Part shown: in pieces, positions 1 to 8,012 of the stretch
Layout: every line of letters begins with the position of its first letter
Numbering within the stretch: position 1 is the first letter of the stretch
Origin: Ralstonia sp. TCR112
Lineage (GTDB): Bacteria; Pseudomonadota; Gammaproteobacteria; Burkholderiales; Burkholderiaceae
Reading direction: 5' to 3'
DNA length: 62,550 nucleotides
NCBI RefSeq assembly: GCF_007997035.1
Contig: NZ_VOSS01000020.1
Coordinates: 1-62,550, forward strand
Made by a program: the position numbers and the translations under genes
The notes under the pieces: model-generated
Database searches by the model: none
Told to the model about the DNA's origin: nothing
What the model saw: the letters and a program-made list of their open reading frames with translations, nothing else

Positions 1-400
1 CAGCGGCAACGCTGCCCCGCGCGAGCCGCGTGCTCCGCGTGAGCCTCGCGAACCGCGTCGCGAGTCGAGCGGCAACGGCCAGGGGCAGGGGCAGAATCAA
101 GGCCAAGGCCAGGGTCGTAATGGTGGCGGCAGCCGCCAGCGCCAGGCGCAAGGCCAACGCGACGGTCAAGCTGCGCCCAAACCGCGCAACGGCCAATCGC
201 AAGCGCGCGGCCAGCGACAGGGCAACGGTCAAGGCCAGGGCCAAGGCAATGGCAATGGACAAGGCGGGCAGGGCGGTCAACAACGCCGTGCATCGAACAC
301 GCAAGCCGCGCAGCCGGCCCACAAGGGACAGCCGGCCAAGCAGCCGTTCAATGGTTTGTTCGCCAAGGCGGCTGCGTTGCTCGGCGGTCGTAAAGCCTGA
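1..400 (+). CDS. C-terminal low-complexity tail of a probable DEAD-box RNA helicase (RhlE-like), 5' end outside window
   Basis: The open frame enters from the left edge (codons start at base 2) and ends at TGA 398-400. The visible 132 residues are almost entirely Gly, Gln, Asn and Arg, with PREPR-type repeats and long runs of GQGQ and GNGQ, closing with the ordered-looking end PFNGLFAKAAALLGGRKA. Tails like this follow the helicase core of beta-proteobacterial RhlE-type proteins and bind RNA non-specifically. No helicase motif lies inside the window, so the family is an inference from composition and from what I recall of neighbouring genes in Ralstonia. The reading frame itself is certain. 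It could also be another RNA-binding protein with a disordered tail. Confidence 0.5.
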   Translation, partial: SGNAAPREPRAPREPREPRRESSGNGQGQGQNQGQGQGRNGGGSRQRQAQGQRDGQAAPKPRNGQSQARGQRQGNGQGQGQGNGNGQGGQGGQQRRASNTQAAQPAHKGQPAKQPFNGLFAKAAALLGGRKA

Positions 401-405
401 CGTTC

Positions 406-1440
406 ATGCACGACGACGGCCAACCCGCATCAGCTGACGCGCCCTACGACGGCCTGACGCCAGACAGCATCCTCGATGCGCTGGCGGAGGTCGGGCTGAT
501 GCCGGACGGCCGCATGTTCGCGCTCAACAGCTACGAAAACCGCGTGTACCAGGTCGGCGTGGAAGACAGCGCGCCGGTGGTGGTCAAGTTCTACCGCCCG
601 GGCCGCTGGACCGACACGCAGATCGTCGAAGAGCACACCTTTACGGCCGAGCTGGCAGCGGCGGAAGTCCCCGTGATCGCGCCGCTGGAAATCGATGGCC
701 GCACGCTGCACGCGTTCGAACGCTGGCACTTCGCGGTCTTCCCGCGCTGCGCGGGCCGCGTGCCCGCCATCGACCAGGACGACACGCTCGAATGGATGGG
801 CCGCTTCCTTGGCCGCATCCATGCCATCGGCGCGCAGCGGCCGTTCATGGCCCGTCCGGCGCTCGACATCGACACCTTCGGCGTGCAATCGCGCGACTGG
901 CTGCTCGAACACGATTTCATTCCGCCCGATTTGTTGCCGGCGTGGCGCAGCGTGGCCGACGCCGCACTCGACGGCGTGCGCCGCTGCTACGACCGCGCGG
1001 GCGACGTTTCGCTGCTGCGCCTGCACGGCGATTGCCACGCCTCGAACGTGCTGTGGATTGAAGAGGCCGACGCCAAGCAGGGTGATCCGCTGCGCAGCGC
1101 CGGCCCGCATTTCGTCGATTTTGACGACAGCCGTACCGGCCCCGCTGTGCAGGACCTGTGGATGCTGCTCTCGGGGGATCGCGCATCAATGCAATCGCAG
1201 CTCGCCAGCCTGCTGGCCGGCTATGAGGACTTCTGCGAATTCGACACGCGCGAGCTGTATCTGGTGGAAGCGCTGCGCACGCTGCGCTTGCTGCACTACA
1301 GCGCGTGGTTGGCGCGCCGGTGGAATGATCCGGCGTTTCCTGCCGCGTTTCCGTGGTTCAACACGCAACGCTACTGGCAGGACCGGGTGTTGGAATTGCG
1401 CGAGCAGATCGCGCTGTTGGACGAACCGCCGCTCTGGTGA
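406..1440 (+). CDS. srkA: Stress response serine/threonine protein kinase SrkA (YihE/RdoA)
   Basis: This 344-residue cytoplasmic kinase has the aminoglycoside-phosphotransferase fold. The catalytic loop HGDCHASN is at about residues 207-214 and the metal-binding segment FVDFDD at 236-241, both typical of the SrkA/RdoA family (E. coli protein 328 residues). In E. coli this kinase counters MazF-linked death and the extracytoplasmic stress response; that role is family knowledge. The ATG at 406 lies 5 bases after the previous stop, so it may be cotranscribed with the helicase-like gene. A terminator hairpin overlaps its stop codon. Confidence 0.9.
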   Translation: MHDDGQPASADAPYDGLTPDSILDALAEVGLMPDGRMFALNSYENRVYQVGVEDSAPVVVKFYRPGRWTDTQIVEEHTFTAELAAAEVPVIAPLEIDGRTLHAFERWHFAVFPRCAGRVPAIDQDDTLEWMGRFLGRIHAIGAQRPFMARPALDIDTFGVQSRDWLLEHDFIPPDLLPAWRSVADAALDGVRRCYDRAGDVSLLRLHGDCHASNVLWIEEADAKQGDPLRSAGPHFVDFDDSRTGPAVQDLWMLLSGDRASMQSQLASLLAGYEDFCEFDTRELYLVEALRTLRLLHYSAWLARRWNDPAFPAAFPWFNTQRYWQDRVLELREQIALLDEPPLW

Positions 1441-1458
1441 CACCGAGCGGCGGTTTTT
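1424..1458 (+). terminator. Rho-independent terminator overlapping the srkA stop codon
   Basis: Perfect 11-bp inverted repeat AACCGCCGCTC (1424-1434) / GAGCGGCGGTT (1445-1455), loop TGGTGACACC, then a T run ending at 1458. The loop contains the srkA stop codon (1438-1440), so terminating ribosomes would sit on the hairpin. Confidence 0.85.
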
Positions 1459-1473
1459 CTTTGAGGCTAGGGC

Positions 1474-2379
1474 TTAGGCGAACTTGCCGGCCTGGAAGTC
1501 ACGCACGGCCTGGAAGATTTCTTCCTGCGTGTTCATCACGAACGGGCCGTATTGCGCGATCGACTCGTTCAGCGGCTTGCCGGCCACCAGCAGCACGCGC
1601 GCCTCGGCATCGCCTGCACGGATGACCACACCGTCGCTGCCCTCCGTGTTGGCGAGGATGGCCATCTGCTTGTCTTCCACGCGCTGCAGCCCGGCGTTGC
1701 CGGCTGCTTCGGCGTCGCCCACCAGCGCACTGCCACGGAACACATAGACGAACGCGTTGTGTCCGGCCGGCAGCGCCTGCGCAAACGACGCGCCCGCCGG
1801 CAGCGTGATGTCGAGGTACAGCGGCTGTGTCGCTTCGCGCGTCATCGCGCCTTGCACACCGTGCGATTCACCGGCGATCACGCGCACGGCCACGCCGTCT
1901 TCCGTCGTGAACTCGGGGATCTCGTTCGACGGAATGTCGCGGTACCACGGCGTCGTCATCTTGTCGCGGGCAGGCAGGTTCAGCCACAGCTGGAAGCCTT
2001 CCATCACACCGTCTTCCTGTTCCGGCATTTCCGAGTGCACGACGCCGCTACCGGCCGTCATCCATTGCACGCCGCCGTGTTGCAGCAAGCCTTCGTGGCC
2101 GGCGCTGTCGCGGTGGCGCATGCGGCCCGCGATCATGTACGTCACCGTTTCAAAGCCGCGGTGCGGATGGTCGGGAAAACCGGCCAGATAGTCGTTCGGG
2201 TCGTCACTGCGGAAAGCGTCCAGCATCAGGAACGGATCGAGCCGGCGTTGCAGATTGTTCGTCAGCACGCGAGTGAGCTTCACGCCCGCGCCGTCCGAGG
2301 TGGGACGGCCGGTGATGATGCGTTCCACGCGGCGGCCACGTTGCACGAGCTGCACTTGCGGTTGCACGAGGGTTTCCAT
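1474..2379 (-). CDS. Pirin family protein
   Basis: A 301-residue bicupin protein. The N-terminal half carries the pirin metal site signature around PHPHRGFETVTYMIAG, followed by the HRDSAGHEG and WMTAGSGVVHSE stretches. Bacterial pirins are cytoplasmic metal-binding proteins; some are quercetinases and others regulate metabolic enzymes, so the substrate is unknown. I chose the start at 2379 because AGGAGA precedes it by 7 bases; a longer open frame extends to 2442 but lacks such a site. It is transcribed divergently from the LysR gene at 2529, a common pirin arrangement, which suggests control by that regulator. Confidence 0.88.
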   Translation of the reverse strand: METLVQPQVQLVQRGRRVERIITGRPTSDGAGVKLTRVLTNNLQRRLDPFLMLDAFRSDDPNDYLAGFPDHPHRGFETVTYMIAGRMRHRDSAGHEGLLQHGGVQWMTAGSGVVHSEMPEQEDGVMEGFQLWLNLPARDKMTTPWYRDIPSNEIPEFTTEDGVAVRVIAGESHGVQGAMTREATQPLYLDITLPAGASFAQALPAGHNAFVYVFRGSALVGDAEAAGNAGLQRVEDKQMAILANTEGSDGVVIRAGDAEARVLLVAGKPLNESIAQYGPFVMNTQEEIFQAVRDFQAGKFA

Positions 2380-2528
2380 GTTGTTCTCCTGAAATTCGGC
2401 ATTTGTCATACGCCGAATGTAGGGTAGTTGCCTCGTTTGCACTAGTCGGTTATTGTGGGAAAAAATGTTGCTTCAGGCGAGACAATAACAATAACGGCCG
2501 GCGCGCATCACGATAAGAGGAGGAAACC

Positions 2529-3446
2529 ATGGATCTGAATCAATTGGCGCTGTTCGTGCGCGTGGTCGAAGCGGGGAGCTTCACGGCAGCGGCAACGCGG
2601 CTCGATTTGCCGAAATCGTCCGTCAGCCGCGGCATTGCCGCACTTGAGCAGGATTTGAACGTGCGACTGTTACAGCGCACCACGCGCACGCTCCATCTGA
2701 CGGACGCGGGCCAGAGCCTGTATCAGGTGGCGTCACACGCACTGGAAGACATTGAACGCGCCACGACCTGTGCTGGGGAACTCCAGGACCTGCCGCGCGG
2801 CAAGGTCCGGATCACGTCTTCGGAAGACGTCGGCCGTCTGTTGGTAGCCCCGGTGGCGGCGCGCTTCATGCAGCAGTATCCGGAGATCGATCTGGACGTC
2901 GTGCTGACGCCGCGCAATGTCGATCTCGTGCAGGAAGGGTTTGACCTTGCTGTCCGCGTGGGGCGCTTGGCCGACAGTTCGCTGGTGGCGCGGTCGCTTG
3001 GCGTGTTGCGCATCGGCCTGTTTGCCTCGCCCGATTACCTGCAGCGCCGCGGTGCGCCCGACACAGTGCAAGCGCTGGCCGACCATTGCTGCCTCGATTT
3101 TCGCGGTACCGGCCGCGGCGAAACGCAATGGCGCCTCGTCGGCCCCGATGGCCTGAAAACCGTGGCCGTGCGCGCCCGCCTGAATGCCGACAGCCTGATC
3201 TACCTGGAAACGTTGATCGCGTCGGGCGCCGGGATCGGTCCGCTGCCGCTGTACGCGAGTGCCGTGGCGCGCGCCAACGCGCCGCTACCGCGCTTGGTGC
3301 GCGTGCTGCCCGACTATGCGACCAGCGGAGAACCGATCAACCTCGTCACACCGTCCGCTCGGTTCGTTCCCAAACGCGTCCGCCTGCTGATCGATATGCT
3401 GACCGAGTCGATTCGGCGAGAACTCGAAAACGCCGATCCCACCTGA
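2529..3446 (+). CDS. LysR family transcriptional regulator
   Basis: This 305-residue protein has an N-terminal winged helix-turn-helix (residues 1-60, MDLNQLALFVRVVEAGSF start) and a LysR substrate-binding domain from about 90 on. The start is supported by AGAGGAGG just upstream. The protein resembles the many AaeR/DmlR-like beta-proteobacterial LysR proteins, which usually control the divergent neighbour. Here that neighbour is the pirin gene, separated by a 149-bp intergenic region. The effector is unknown. Confidence 0.9.
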   Translation: MDLNQLALFVRVVEAGSFTAAATRLDLPKSSVSRGIAALEQDLNVRLLQRTTRTLHLTDAGQSLYQVASHALEDIERATTCAGELQDLPRGKVRITSSEDVGRLLVAPVAARFMQQYPEIDLDVVLTPRNVDLVQEGFDLAVRVGRLADSSLVARSLGVLRIGLFASPDYLQRRGAPDTVQALADHCCLDFRGTGRGETQWRLVGPDGLKTVAVRARLNADSLIYLETLIASGAGIGPLPLYASAVARANAPLPRLVRVLPDYATSGEPINLVTPSARFVPKRVRLLIDMLTESIRRELENADPT

Positions 3447-3479
3447 GTATCGCCACCCGGAACGCGGGCGCGTCAAATG

Positions 3480-3508
3480 TTGTCACGAGTGCTCCGGTCA
3501 CGCATATC
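3480..3508 (+). promoter_or_regulatory. Candidate sigma-70 promoter for the structured RNA at 3515-3700
   Basis: TTGTCA (3480-3485), 17-bp spacing, CATATC (3503-3508). The -10 element matches consensus only moderately. A start near 3515 would give an RNA of about 185 nt ending at the terminator at 3670-3699. Confidence 0.3.
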
Positions 3509-3514
3509 CCACGG

Positions 3515-3700
3515 CATCATGCGCTTCGCATGTGCGGACCAGTACGTCGACCCTCCTTGACGTCATCCCCCGTAAGCGTCCCAGTGTTTCCCCCCGGTGC
3601 ACTGCGATGTGTCCGGCACATGCGACCCTTGGGTGTTTCCGATCCCGTCACGTTGTGGGAAGCACCGCCGCCCGGACCTCGTTGTCCGGGCTTTTTTTTG
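3515..3700 (+). ncRNA. Candidate structured small RNA between the LysR gene and the response regulator
   Basis: This stretch has no plausible protein-coding gene but is rich in complementary segments. CGCATGTGCGGAC (from 3527) can pair with GTCCGGCACATGCG (from about 3611) with one bulged G, enclosing a branched region. Inside it are ACGTC/GACGT and CAGTG/CACTG hairpins. Downstream, GGTGTTTCC (3632-3640) pairs perfectly with GGAAGCACC, allowing one G-T pair. A strong Rho-independent terminator closes the region. An alternative local hairpin CATGCG-CTT-CGCATG near 3518-3532 would compete with the long-range stem. I do not recognise an Rfam family. It could be a free sRNA or an attenuator for the response regulator downstream. 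Confidence 0.45.
3670..3699 (+). terminator. Strong Rho-independent terminator
   Basis: GCCCGGAC (3670-3677), loop CTCGTT, GTCCGGGC (3684-3691), followed by eight T residues. It lies about 220 bp after the LysR stop and about 200 bp before the response regulator start, so it most simply ends a separate transcript. Confidence 0.85.
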
Positions 3701-3895
3701 TCCGGATTCCGTGGATATGGCGTCGGGCGGTTCAAGGGTCTTCACAAATTAGGACTCTTCTCATGGTTCGTAGCAAACCCCGCCATGAAAATTGCCGGCA
3801 CGTAACACATGCAACGGATCGCCGATGGGTTGGGCGCTATCAACGCCAGCTCCAGCCTCCTGGCACGCATGTGCACAATTTCCATGGAGCCCGAC

Positions 3896-4636
3896 ATGCG
3901 TATCGCCTTGCTCGAAGACGACCCCTTCCAAAGCGAAGTCATCGTCCAGATACTGTCCCAATCGGGGCACGACGTGATGACGTACAACGATGGCGCAACG
4001 TTGCTGCGCATGCTCGGCCGTGCCTCGTACGACATGCTGATTCTCGACTGGCACACGCCCGGGATGCTGGGTATCGACGTGCTGAGCGTGGTGCGCAGCC
4101 GCCACCGGGAAGTGCTGCCGATCCTGTTCGTCACGGCTGAAGAAGGCGAGAAGAGCCTGGTGCGCGCACTCACGCAAGGCGCCGATGACTACATCGCCAA
4201 ACCGTTCCGCATCGCTGAACTGCGTGCGCGTGTCGATGCGCTGCTGCGTCGTTCCTATCCGATTCCATATGGCCGCCTGCCGTTCGCGGTGGGGCCGTAC
4301 CATTTCAGCCCGCAGCGACAGCAGGTCACGTTGCACGGCGAGCGGGTGACGCTGACAGCGATCGAATTCCAACTGGCATTGCTGCTGTTCTCGAACGTGG
4401 GCCGCACTCTTTCGCGCGACCACATCTTTGGGCAGGTGTGGGGCCGAAATTCCTCGGAGTACACGCGCACGATCGATAGCCACGTCTCCCGCATCCGCAT
4501 GAAGCTGAATATCGAACCCGAGAACGAGGTGCGACTGGTTGCGGTGTACAAACACGGTTACCGGGTGGATCACTTGAAGCCGGCCGACGACATCAATGCG
4601 CTGTCCGACATGGACGTCGCATCGTACGGGGCCTGA
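3896..4636 (+). CDS. OmpR-family response regulator (orphan)
   Basis: A 246-residue regulator. The N-terminal receiver domain has the acidic pair D8/D9, phosphoacceptor D51 (LILDWHTPGM) and the conserved lysine near 103 (DDYIAKPF). The C-terminal winged-helix DNA-binding domain (about 140-235) ends in the SRIRMKLNIEPENE and YKHGYR signatures. The start at 3896 is favoured by GGAG 6 bases upstream; in-frame ATGs at 3809 and 3884 would add a non-homologous extension. No sensor kinase gene is adjacent, so it is an orphan here. Its neighbour upstream is the structured RNA candidate. Confidence 0.9.
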   Translation: MRIALLEDDPFQSEVIVQILSQSGHDVMTYNDGATLLRMLGRASYDMLILDWHTPGMLGIDVLSVVRSRHREVLPILFVTAEEGEKSLVRALTQGADDYIAKPFRIAELRARVDALLRRSYPIPYGRLPFAVGPYHFSPQRQQVTLHGERVTLTAIEFQLALLLFSNVGRTLSRDHIFGQVWGRNSSEYTRTIDSHVSRIRMKLNIEPENEVRLVAVYKHGYRVDHLKPADDINALSDMDVASYGA

Positions 4637-4661
4637 CCGGAAGCGGATTGATCTGCGCGGG

Positions 4662-4699
4662 AGGGGCGTCACGGCAGGAATGCGGGGCGCCCTTTTTTT
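4662..4699 (+). terminator. Probable terminator of the response regulator gene
   Basis: AGGGGCG (4662-4668) pairs with CGCCCTT (4688-4694) across a 19-nt loop and runs into a T tract. The loop is long, so confidence is moderate. Confidence 0.5.
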
Positions 4700-4714
4700 C
4701 GTTCATCGGCTGGT

Positions 4715-5047
4715 ATGCTCGGCACCTCTCATTCTTTGGACGAGGCCGGTGTGCCGCTTGTGAATCTCAATGCAGAGGCCGAAGCGCTGCCGCGCGCATG
4801 GTCGTCTCGCGTGCTGGAGCGTTTTGGCGGTGCCAACTTCAAGGTGCTGCGCATGGATGGCACGACGTATCCCGACGAAGTGCACGACTATGCCGAAGGC
4901 CTGCTGGTGATCGATGGCGAGTTGCGCCTGCGCATCCACGACCAAGCGGTGACGGTCTCGCGCGGTGAGCTGTACGTGGTGCCTGCCGGCGTGCCGCACA
5001 GCGTGGACGCCGGCAGCGCCGGCACGCTGGTCATTCTGGACGTGTAA
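4715..5047 (+). CDS. Small cupin-domain protein
   Basis: A 110-residue single-domain beta-barrel protein. The cupin segments are visible as YPDEVHDYAEGLLVIDG (motif 1 region) and GELYVVPAGVPHSVDAG (motif 2 region). The histidines and glutamate of these motifs usually bind a metal. The substrate cannot be told from sequence. The 3' end overlaps the convergent SRPBCC gene by 17 bases, which leaves no room for a terminator between them. Confidence 0.82.
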   Translation: MLGTSHSLDEAGVPLVNLNAEAEALPRAWSSRVLERFGGANFKVLRMDGTTYPDEVHDYAEGLLVIDGELRLRIHDQAVTVSRGELYVVPAGVPHSVDAGSAGTLVILDV

Positions 5048-5606
5048 GCGGGGCGTCGTCTGCCTCCGCAAGCTGCTTGATTCGCTGCAGCATCATCCGG
5101 CGGATCAGCCCGCTCGGAATGCGGATCAGCAACCAGTAAGGCGTGAAGCGGCGGCGCGCCTTGGTGCTGCAGCAATGCACGCACGTGCGCGTGGTCAGCA
5201 GCGTGCCGGCGCCCTCGGGCTGAGCGGCGAACGTCATGACAAGCTTGGCGACATCGGGGTCGGAGAACGCGCGAAATGCACTGGCTTCCACGCGAATGAG
5301 CCCGCCGGCGGCCTCCCAGAAACGGCCCACCAAGCCTACGGCAAATTCCTGATTTCCATCGCGGCCGAGAACCGTGAAATCGTGCAGGCCGAATCCGGCA
5401 TCGATCCGTCGCGCACTGGGCCTGCCCAGCGCGGCGGCGATGCGCGCCGGGATGGCGCGCAGATGCAGGAATAGCCTGGCCACCGGGAAATCGGTGACAT
5501 CGAGTTGCGAGACCATGTCGAGCACGCGTGCCGGGCATGCGTTGACGCGTATATGGTGCTGCTCGCTGAATTGATGCTCGGGAAGGAAGGTCTGCAACAG
5601 GCTCAT
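5031..5606 (-). CDS. SRPBCC-like (START/Bet v1 fold) conserved hypothetical protein
   Basis: About 191 residues from the ATG at 5606 (MSLLQTFLPEHQFSEQHHIR). The pattern of an N-terminal strand 'HHIRVNACPARVLDMV' and a late 'TRTCVHCCSTKARRRFTPYW' helix region fits SRPBCC polyketide-cyclase-like proteins of about 150-200 residues. No catalytic residue can be assigned. The start is uncertain because no clear Shine-Dalgarno precedes 5606; the open frame extends to 5687 inside the upstream gene. It probably shares a transcript with the monooxygenase gene, which ends 20 bases upstream. Confidence 0.65.
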   Translation of the reverse strand: MSLLQTFLPEHQFSEQHHIRVNACPARVLDMVSQLDVTDFPVARLFLHLRAIPARIAAALGRPSARRIDAGFGLHDFTVLGRDGNQEFAVGLVGRFWEAAGGLIRVEASAFRAFSDPDVAKLVMTFAAQPEGAGTLLTTRTCVHCCSTKARRRFTPYWLLIRIPSGLIRRMMLQRIKQLAEADDAPLTRPE

Positions 5607-5625
5607 GGCGATGGATGGCGTCGTG

Positions 5626-6834
5626 TCATGCCAGGGGCTTTTCGCTCCCAGCCGTGGAAGCCGCGGCCGGAGCGAATGCGGCATCACGTGCGGGCGGTTC
5701 TGCCAGGCTGCGTTTCATCAGCCATGCGACACCGGGCACGCGCAAGCCGGTGGCAAACACCACGTCTCGGATCCAACCGCCGTATTGCGCCTGGAAGCAT
5801 GGCGTCAGCGCGCGGCTTAGCGTCTGGTAGGCCTGCACGGTGCGCAGACGGCGGGCGTGATAGGCGAGCGCGCCATCGGCGGCGCCATGGGCTTGCACGC
5901 AGGCCGCCAGTGCGAGTGCATCTTGCGCGGCCAGCGTGGTCCCCAGGCCGAGTTGCGGGCTCATGGCATGCGCGGCATCGCCGATGACGCAGTAGGGCGG
6001 TTTGGCCAACGCGCGCGGCCACGTGTGGCGATAGACGGCAAAAGGCATATCGTCGTGCGAGCCGATCTGCTCGACCATGGGCGCGGCTTGCGGCCACAGG
6101 CTCAGCACATGCGCCTTCCACTGTGTGATGTCGGTCTGGCGCCAGGCGTCGACGGCATCGCCGGGCAGGCTCCAGAACATCGACAGGCGCGTGCGGCTGC
6201 CATCCACGTCGGTGGGCAGCAGGCCCATCATCTCGCGCGTGCCGCGAAAGCGCTGCTGCAGCACACGCGGGTTCCACCCATCCACCCATCCTTGGAACCA
6301 CAGCGTGCCCCATCGGTAGGTGCTCGACGGGCCGGCCAGGCCTGCGGGCTCACGCAGCGCAGACGCCGCGCCATCGGCAATCACAAACAGGTCGAAGGTG
6401 GATTCGCCCTGCGTGTGCCCGACCCGCGCGCGCGGACCATCATCAAGCAATTGCTGGATCGTGCAACCAAAGTGGAATGCTGCACCGGCATGCACGGCGG
6501 CGTCGTACAGCATGGACGACAGCGCGTGCCGCGTGACGGCGCGGCCGGGCGTCTCGGCGTAGTCGATGTCGAGCAGACGCCAGCCGCGATGGCTTATACC
6601 GATCAGCCGATCGATCGGCGCGCCGATGCCCTCGAGCTCACGGCCCACGCCGAGCGCCTCCAGCGCGCGGATGCCCTGCGGCTGGATCAGCAGGCCCGCG
6701 CCCATGGCGGTCAGCTGCGGGTGCTTTTCGAAGACGTGCACGTCGTGCCCCTGGCGGGCAAACGCGATGGCGGCGGCGAGGCCGGCGTTACCGGCGCCGG
6801 CAATGCCGATGGACAGCGGGCGGGATGCGGACAT
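5626..6834 (-). CDS. FAD-dependent aromatic-ring type monooxygenase
   Basis: A 402-residue flavoprotein of the p-hydroxybenzoate hydroxylase/UbiH superfamily. The N-terminal dinucleotide fold GIAGAGNAGLAAAIAFARQG is followed by the acidic end of strand 2 (HVFEK). The second FAD motif GDAAHAMSPQLGLGT lies in the C-terminal third. Family members use NAD(P)H and O2 to hydroxylate phenolic or related substrates; the substrate here is unknown. The start at 6834 (MSASRPLSIGIAG) places the glycine motif where the family has it. It is divergent from the LysR gene at 6956, which may control it. Confidence 0.85.
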   Translation of the reverse strand: MSASRPLSIGIAGAGNAGLAAAIAFARQGHDVHVFEKHPQLTAMGAGLLIQPQGIRALEALGVGRELEGIGAPIDRLIGISHRGWRLLDIDYAETPGRAVTRHALSSMLYDAAVHAGAAFHFGCTIQQLLDDGPRARVGHTQGESTFDLFVIADGAASALREPAGLAGPSSTYRWGTLWFQGWVDGWNPRVLQQRFRGTREMMGLLPTDVDGSRTRLSMFWSLPGDAVDAWRQTDITQWKAHVLSLWPQAAPMVEQIGSHDDMPFAVYRHTWPRALAKPPYCVIGDAAHAMSPQLGLGTTLAAQDALALAACVQAHGAADGALAYHARRLRTVQAYQTLSRALTPCFQAQYGGWIRDVVFATGLRVPGVAWLMKRSLAEPPARDAAFAPAAASTAGSEKPLA

Positions 6835-6955
6835 GAAGGCGTGGCGGATCGTTTGCGCAAGATGATAACGATACGGCACGCACGTTAAGGCTGTTCGCGC
6901 AGGCTGCGGAGATAATGCGCAGACCTCCCGCCCACCTCACAAGACCGGACGCGCC

Positions 6956-7873
6956 ATGCAGATCAAATGGCTGGAAGACTTCAAGGAACTGGCCAAGACG
7001 CGCAGCTTCAGCCGCGCCGCCGAGAACCGCAACGTCACGCACCCCGCATTCGGCCGCCGGATCAAGGCGCTGGAAGAATGGGTGGGCACCGCGCTGGTCG
7101 AGCGCAACGAGCACCCGGTCACGCTCACGGCGGCAGGGCGCTTGTTTCTGGATGCAGCGGCCAATGCCGTCGACGGCCTGAACGATGCGCGCTTGCTGCT
7201 GAGGGAGGCGCAACTGCCCGTGGCGGTCAAGATCGGCACGGGGCGCACGCTGGCGCGCACGTTTGTCCCCGGGTGGTATGAGACGCTGGCGCGCCAGCGC
7301 GGCGTGTTTCCGCTCAGCGTGACGACGGGCGGCACGCAGGAAGGCGTGTTGGCACTTGCCGATGGCACCGTCGATTTGCTGATCGCCTACGCCAGCCCGC
7401 AGGCCGATGCGTTGCTCGATCCGCGCAAGTACGACCATTGCCTGCTGGGCAGCGAGACGCTCGTGCCGGTGAGCGCCCCCGACAAGCGCGGCCGCCCGCG
7501 CTTCACGCTGCCCGGTTCGGCCGCTGCGCCGCTGCCGTGGCTGGCCTTTGCGCGGGGGCTGACGTTGCGGCAGATGCTGGACAGCCATCTGGCCGCCGCT
7601 GATCGCAAGGCGCATCTGCAGCCTGTGTTCCAGGCGGATTTTTACGAAGCGGTGGAAGAGATGGCCTTGCGTGGATTCGGCATGGCGTGGCTGCCGTATC
7701 GGCTGGCCAGGCCGCATCTGAACGCGGGTGAACTGCGCCCCGCTGGCGACGACGCCTGGCACATCCACGTCAACATCCGCATGATGCGGGTGCGCAGCAA
7801 CCAGAGCGTGCTGCTCGACGAGGTGTGGCAACGGGCCGTCGATAACGCCAATGCCCGTACCGATCTCGCCTGA
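6956..7873 (+). CDS. LysR family regulator, HypT (YjiE)-like
   Basis: A 305-residue regulator starting IKWLEDFKELAKTRSFSRAA. The helix-turn-helix region, with the RNVTHPAFGRRIKALEEWVG pattern, and the effector-domain stretches GSETLVPVSAPD and GFGMAWLPYRLA match my memory of the E. coli HypT/YjiE family, the hypochlorite-responsive LysR regulators. Homologues in beta-proteobacteria often sit beside a metabolite transporter and an aspartoacylase-like gene, exactly as here (8013 and 9379). Regulation of that pair is therefore more likely than a pure oxidant response. The assignment to HypT itself is tentative. Confidence 0.85.
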   Translation: MQIKWLEDFKELAKTRSFSRAAENRNVTHPAFGRRIKALEEWVGTALVERNEHPVTLTAAGRLFLDAAANAVDGLNDARLLLREAQLPVAVKIGTGRTLARTFVPGWYETLARQRGVFPLSVTTGGTQEGVLALADGTVDLLIAYASPQADALLDPRKYDHCLLGSETLVPVSAPDKRGRPRFTLPGSAAAPLPWLAFARGLTLRQMLDSHLAAADRKAHLQPVFQADFYEAVEEMALRGFGMAWLPYRLARPHLNAGELRPAGDDAWHIHVNIRMMRVRSNQSVLLDEVWQRAVDNANARTDLA

Positions 7874-8012
7874 GGCGCATCGCAAAAAGCCCAACCTTGT
7901 GCCGAAACGGCACAAACCGCCTCGGCGCGGCACCTAGACTCCTCCGCAACCTTCGCCCGCCAGCGCTGTTCGGCAAAACAGGCGGATCGGCACAGACCAC
8001 GGGGAGACAACC

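Noticed and set aside
30-437. A 135-residue open frame rich in Ala/Arg/Lys at the left edge.
   Set aside because: It is another frame of the repetitive helicase-like tail. The frame ending at 400 keeps the usual Gly/Gln/Asn-rich composition and a sensible C-terminus.
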